DNA of 6,035 nt from Massilia sp. UBA2604. Its GTDB lineage: Bacteria > Pseudomonadota > Gammaproteobacteria > Burkholderiales > Burkholderiaceae_D. The stretch lies in contig DDKG01000155.1 of the NCBI GenBank assembly GCA_002339265.1, positions 1 through 6,035 of the forward strand. The letters run 5' to 3'. Of the stretch, positions 5,379 to 6,035 are shown one piece after another. The notes below the pieces were generated by a model, which made no database searches, had not been told where the DNA came from, and saw only the letters and a list, made by a program, of their open reading frames with translations. Position numbers and translations under genes: made by a program. Within the stretch, counting starts at the first letter, position 1. Every line of letters begins with the position of its first letter.

Positions 5379-6035
5379 TCAGGCGTCGAAGCGCAGCACG
5401 TAGTGGCCGGCCACCAGGTGATGGCCGGGCGGGATCACATACGGTTGCTCCTGGGTCGCGGTCTCGATCTGGGCGACCAGGGCCAGTTGTTCATCCAGGT
5501 GGTACAGCGCCTGGGTCGGCGACAGGCGCGCGATGCGCAGGCCGTCGCTGGACGCTTCCCAGCTGAAGGCGTTGCGCGACAGGCCGAGGCGGTCGGCGCT
5601 GGCGGCCGGGGCGCCATCTCCCTGGCGCACGAATTGCGGCGTGTCGAGCACGCGCAGCGCGCCCAGCGATGGCATGCCGCGCCCGAAGGTCAGACGCGTG
5701 CCCGAGGCGGCCGGCTGCGACGGACCCTCCGGCAGCACCAGCAGCGCGCTGTAGCGCTCGGCCATTTGCTGCTGGACCGCCAGCAGGCGGATGCTGGCGT
5801 TGTCGAGCGGCTCGAATTGCGACGGCACCGCGATGCGCTGGCTGCCGGCCGGGGTGATTGCGTGCAGCTCGTCGGCGTCGTCGACCGCGAAGCGGATGAC
5901 GCTGTCCTTGCCCGGCGCGCCCGGCAGCAGCTGGGCATTGAGGCCGACTTCGAGCGCCTGGGCGCCGGTCTCGCGGTAGCGGCTCAGGCGCGGCAGGGCC
6001 AGCGCGGCCAGCGTGATGCGGTGGCGCGCCACCGG
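5379..6035 (-). CDS. Partial FHA-like domain protein, 5' end beyond window
   Basis: The last 218 or so codons of a gene entering from the right edge. The apparent start at 6032 is a GTG preceded in frame by a proline codon at the very edge, so the true start is probably outside. Counting from that GTG, residues about 114-216 resemble a divergent forkhead-associated (FHA) domain: LTFGRG (114-119), LSRNAFSWEASSDGL (151-165), LSPTQALYHLD (170-180) and LVAGHYVLRF (206-215). These match the GR, SRxHF, S-x-NG and closing GD-x-I/L-x-F positions of FHA, which in standard members binds phosphothreonine. The NG and GD positions are changed, so binding is uncertain. The first 75 residues have an unassigned beta-rich character. 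The stop is 7 bp before the SH3b-like gene, so the two are in one operon. Link to a Ser/Thr kinase or phosphatase system outside the window is possible but unseen. Confidence 0.65.
   Translation of the reverse strand, partial: PVARHRITLAALALPRLSRYRETGAQALEVGLNAQLLPGAPGKDSVIRFAVDDADELHAITPAGSQRIAVPSQFEPLDNASIRLLAVQQQMAERYSALLVLPEGPSQPAASGTRLTFGRGMPSLGALRVLDTPQFVRQGDGAPAASADRLGLSRNAFSWEASSDGLRIARLSPTQALYHLDEQLALVAQIETATQEQPYVIPPGHHLVAGHYVLRFDA

Overview
The window is GC-rich and densely coding. It reads like a chromosomal segment of a Gram-negative betaproteobacterium. An Oxalobacteraceae-type organism (Massilia/Duganella-like) is my inference from three things: codon bias, a PEP-CTERM sorting signal (which implies an exosortase system elsewhere in the genome), and a Tat-exported phosphocholine-specific phospholipase C. 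I see no tRNA, rRNA, CRISPR array or intact mobile element.

Left part (1-3210, minus strand). Bases 1-194 hold no supportable gene. They contain a short direct-repeat module near the edge and a hairpin just after the last gene. Next come two genes that read leftwards and are probably co-transcribed: a 723-aa Tat-exported phospholipase C (886-3057) and, 19 bp downstream, a 223-aa PEP-CTERM surface/extracellular protein (195-866). A 15-codon leader ORF may precede the phospholipase and overlap its start as ATGA.

Divergent control region (3058-3365). This stretch holds the phospholipase leader and a well-matched Pho box (11 of 14 repeat positions, 4-nt spacer) facing the phospholipase. On the other strand is a sigma70-like promoter (TTGACG, 18 bp, TATAAC) facing the MarC-family gene. 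The Pho box exactly fills the spacer of that promoter. The simplest reading is that phosphate starvation turns on the phospholipase, to release phosphate from phospholipid, while blocking the divergent promoter. This is the most interesting signal in the window.

Middle (3366-4871, plus strand). A MarC-family inner-membrane protein is followed by a 245-aa protein of unknown function. The latter has one N-terminal membrane anchor, a proline-rich periplasmic linker and a two-cysteine C-terminal part, an architecture resembling TonB. A -10-like TATACT lies only 8 bp before its ATG, so a nearly leaderless transcript is possible. A compact hairpin at 4870-4891 separates it from the convergent genes.

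Right part (4895-6035, minus strand). Two tightly coupled genes read leftwards: a gene entering from beyond the right edge whose C-terminal half looks like a divergent FHA domain, and a small two-helix membrane protein with an SH3b-like C-terminal domain. They may belong to a larger signalling or envelope operon outside the window.
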